From: Bacteroidales bacterium
GTDB taxonomy: Bacteria > Bacteroidota > Bacteroidia > Bacteroidales > UBA1402
Assembly (NCBI GenBank): GCA_017380635.1
Contig: JAFODP010000015.1
Span: forward strand, 70,155-134,154
Direction: 5' to 3'
DNA length: 64,000 nt
In this document: piece by piece, positions 62,966 to 64,000 of the stretch
Layout: each line of letters begins with the position of its first letter
Numbering within the stretch: the first letter of the stretch is position 1
Made by a program: the position numbers and the translations under genes
The notes under the pieces: generated by a model
Database searches by the model: none
Told to the model about the DNA's origin: nothing
The model's input: only the letters and a program-made list of their open reading frames with translations

Positions 62966-64000
62966 TTATTTAATAATTGTTTTCTTGTTTCTTCCGATGT
63001 AAATGCCGCTTTGTTGAGGCTCGTCAGTGGGACGTCCCTGCAAATCGAACCAAACTTGCTGTTGCTGAGATGCTTCGCTCTGAACGCTAGGCAGGTTTGT
63101 AACAAAATCGTTGGCATCGCCTCCGGCAATATAGTCGAAGTCGCTCAATTCGGCCTTGACAATGTGTTCTACCAAGGAATTGATGTAAACTTCTAGATAG
63201 GTGTAACCGCTTTCGTGCTTGTTGTTGCGGTCGAGCGGATATTTAGGGTTCAGGCCATGAGCTTCTTCCCACTCGTCGGGCATGCCGTCTTGGTCGGTGT
63301 CCTTGGGCTTTTCACCGCCTTCCAAACTGGGCCAAGCGCTCCAGTCGGCGGGAGCTCCGCTGGGTTTCAAGTCGTTCTGAGAATCGATGATGCCGCCCAC
63401 CTTGCTGACATTGCCTTTGAAAGTGGCTTTGCCTTCGCGGGTTTCCTTGACGATGCGTTCATCGATAATGTCGCGGTCGAGCGAGCATCCGGCCGTTGCC
63501 AAAACCTTTTCGAAAGCATTCTGGGCCGAGTGTGTGGTGACCAATCCGGCATCCAAGGGCTGGCTGCGGCGCATAGCTTTTTTCTCGGCAGCAGTGATGC
63601 TGGCAGAAATGCTGTTGTAGATGCCGTAGTTCCAGTTGTCTTGGCTGCATGCGCGTTCGTAGGCGTCGGTGGGCGTGGCGTAAATGTCGCTGCGCGAAGA
63701 ACACCAGTTGCCGCTGATAAAATATTCACCCCATTTCGGGCGGTTCGGGTCGTAATTGTCTGCCTTCGGGTCGTTGGGACTGATGCCCATGATCATGCTG
63801 CGACGCGTGCTTCCCGTCTTGGTCGATGGCCCCGGCTTGTAGTAACAATTGATGATATTGGCATTCATGCCTTCGGCACCATAAGCACCCACCACGGCTC
63901 CATAATTATAGATGACATTGTTGCGCAAATCCACGTTGTCCACTTCGGGCACCTGGTAATCGTGGCCCAAGCGAGGCGAGCGGCTGCTGTGATGTGCCAA
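62966..64000 (-). CDS. Pectate-lyase-like protein, 3' part only
   Basis: The gene is cut by the window edge at 64000; the visible 344 residues are the C-terminal part. AHHSSRSPRLGHDYQVPEVD, then VDLRNNVIYNYGAV is typical of family PL1 pectate lyases, with the NNVIYN turn of the beta-helix. A Ca-binding-like stretch DTDQDGMPDEWEEAHGLNP follows, then a C-terminal QVWFDLQGRPTDEPQQSGIYI end that resembles a T9SS signal. It precedes the Fas1 gene at 60569 by 6 bases and is probably in the same operon, fixing the PUL substrate as pectin. The upstream start and promoter are outside the window. Confidence 0.82.
   Translation of the reverse strand: MAHHSSRSPRLGHDYQVPEVDNVDLRNNVIYNYGAVVGAYGAEGMNANIINCYYKPGPSTKTGSTRRSMIMGISPNDPKADNYDPNRPKWGEYFISGNWCSSRSDIYATPTDAYERACSQDNWNYGIYNSISASITAAEKKAMRRSQPLDAGLVTTHSAQNAFEKVLATAGCSLDRDIIDERIVKETREGKATFKGNVSKVGGIIDSQNDLKPSGAPADWSAWPSLEGGEKPKDTDQDGMPDEWEEAHGLNPKYPLDRNNKHESGYTYLEVYINSLVEHIVKAELSDFDYIAGGDANDFVTNLPSVQSEASQQQQVWFDLQGRPTDEPQQSGIYIGRNKKTIIK

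Noticed and set aside
1..64000. tRNA or rRNA genes
   Set aside because: No cloverleaf with a terminal CCA or rRNA-like segment was noticed in the intergenic gaps, which are short and mostly explained by promoters, terminators or the repeat elements.

Overview
The window is chromosomal DNA from a member of the order Bacteroidales (phylum Bacteroidota). The evidence is SusC/SusD pairs with SPII lipoproteins, an RprX/RprY-like two-component pair, an EF-G2-type EF-G paralog, a DUF4827 lipoprotein beside glmM, and many promoters of the Bacteroidota form TAnnTTTG, several with a TTG-type -33 box about 24 bases upstream. Secreted enzymes with T9SS-like C-terminal tails suggest a lineage with a type IX secretion system rather than Bacteroides proper. 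The family is not resolved. No tRNA, rRNA, insertion sequence, prophage or CRISPR array was seen.

Layout. (1) 26-5864, minus strand: tripartite RND efflux operon (TolC-like, adaptor, permease) ending in a small PII-like gene. (2) 5988-9737: a YqaA/DedA-like membrane protein diverging from a large secreted pectinesterase. (3) 9916-18349, plus strand: a 2-oxoacid dehydrogenase complex in the order E2, E3, fused E1alpha/beta, followed without a break by a PHP-fold protein and a RhaEW-like aldolase/short-chain dehydrogenase. (4) 18345-18594: two related 120-126 bp long-inverted-repeat elements. (5) 18618-22087: a small membrane protein and two lipoproteins. (6) 22229-28729: ECF sigma factor, a 54-codon ORF, rpe, comEC, a DHH phosphoesterase, a DUF4827 lipoprotein and glmM. 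This run ends in a third copy of the inverted-repeat element and a half copy. (7) 28988-37989: rplU-rpmA, ftsK-lolA-trxB, an RNase D-like exonuclease, hemW and an EF-G2-type factor without the catalytic His. (8) 38096-44233: a second multidomain pectinesterase and rprX-rprY. (9) 44320-47003: lemA plus an unrecognised two-TM protein, preceded by a candidate 6S-like structured RNA. (10) 47260-64000, minus strand: a polysaccharide utilisation locus (PUL) with two SusC/SusD pairs, three fasciclin (Fas1) lipoproteins and a pectate-lyase-like gene cut by the window edge.

How it fits together. The PUL and the two unlinked pectinesterases point to pectin as a main carbon source: esterases demethylate, the lyase cuts, Fas1 lipoproteins and SusD capture, and SusC imports. 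The RhaEW-like enzyme could serve L-rhamnose from rhamnogalacturonan, but no rhamnose isomerase or kinase is in view. EF-G2 would fit a gut lifestyle with carbon starvation. The least explained items are the inverted-repeat family, whose arms reach into the last codons of the upstream gene, the structured RNA upstream of lemA, and the two-TM protein encoded after lemA.
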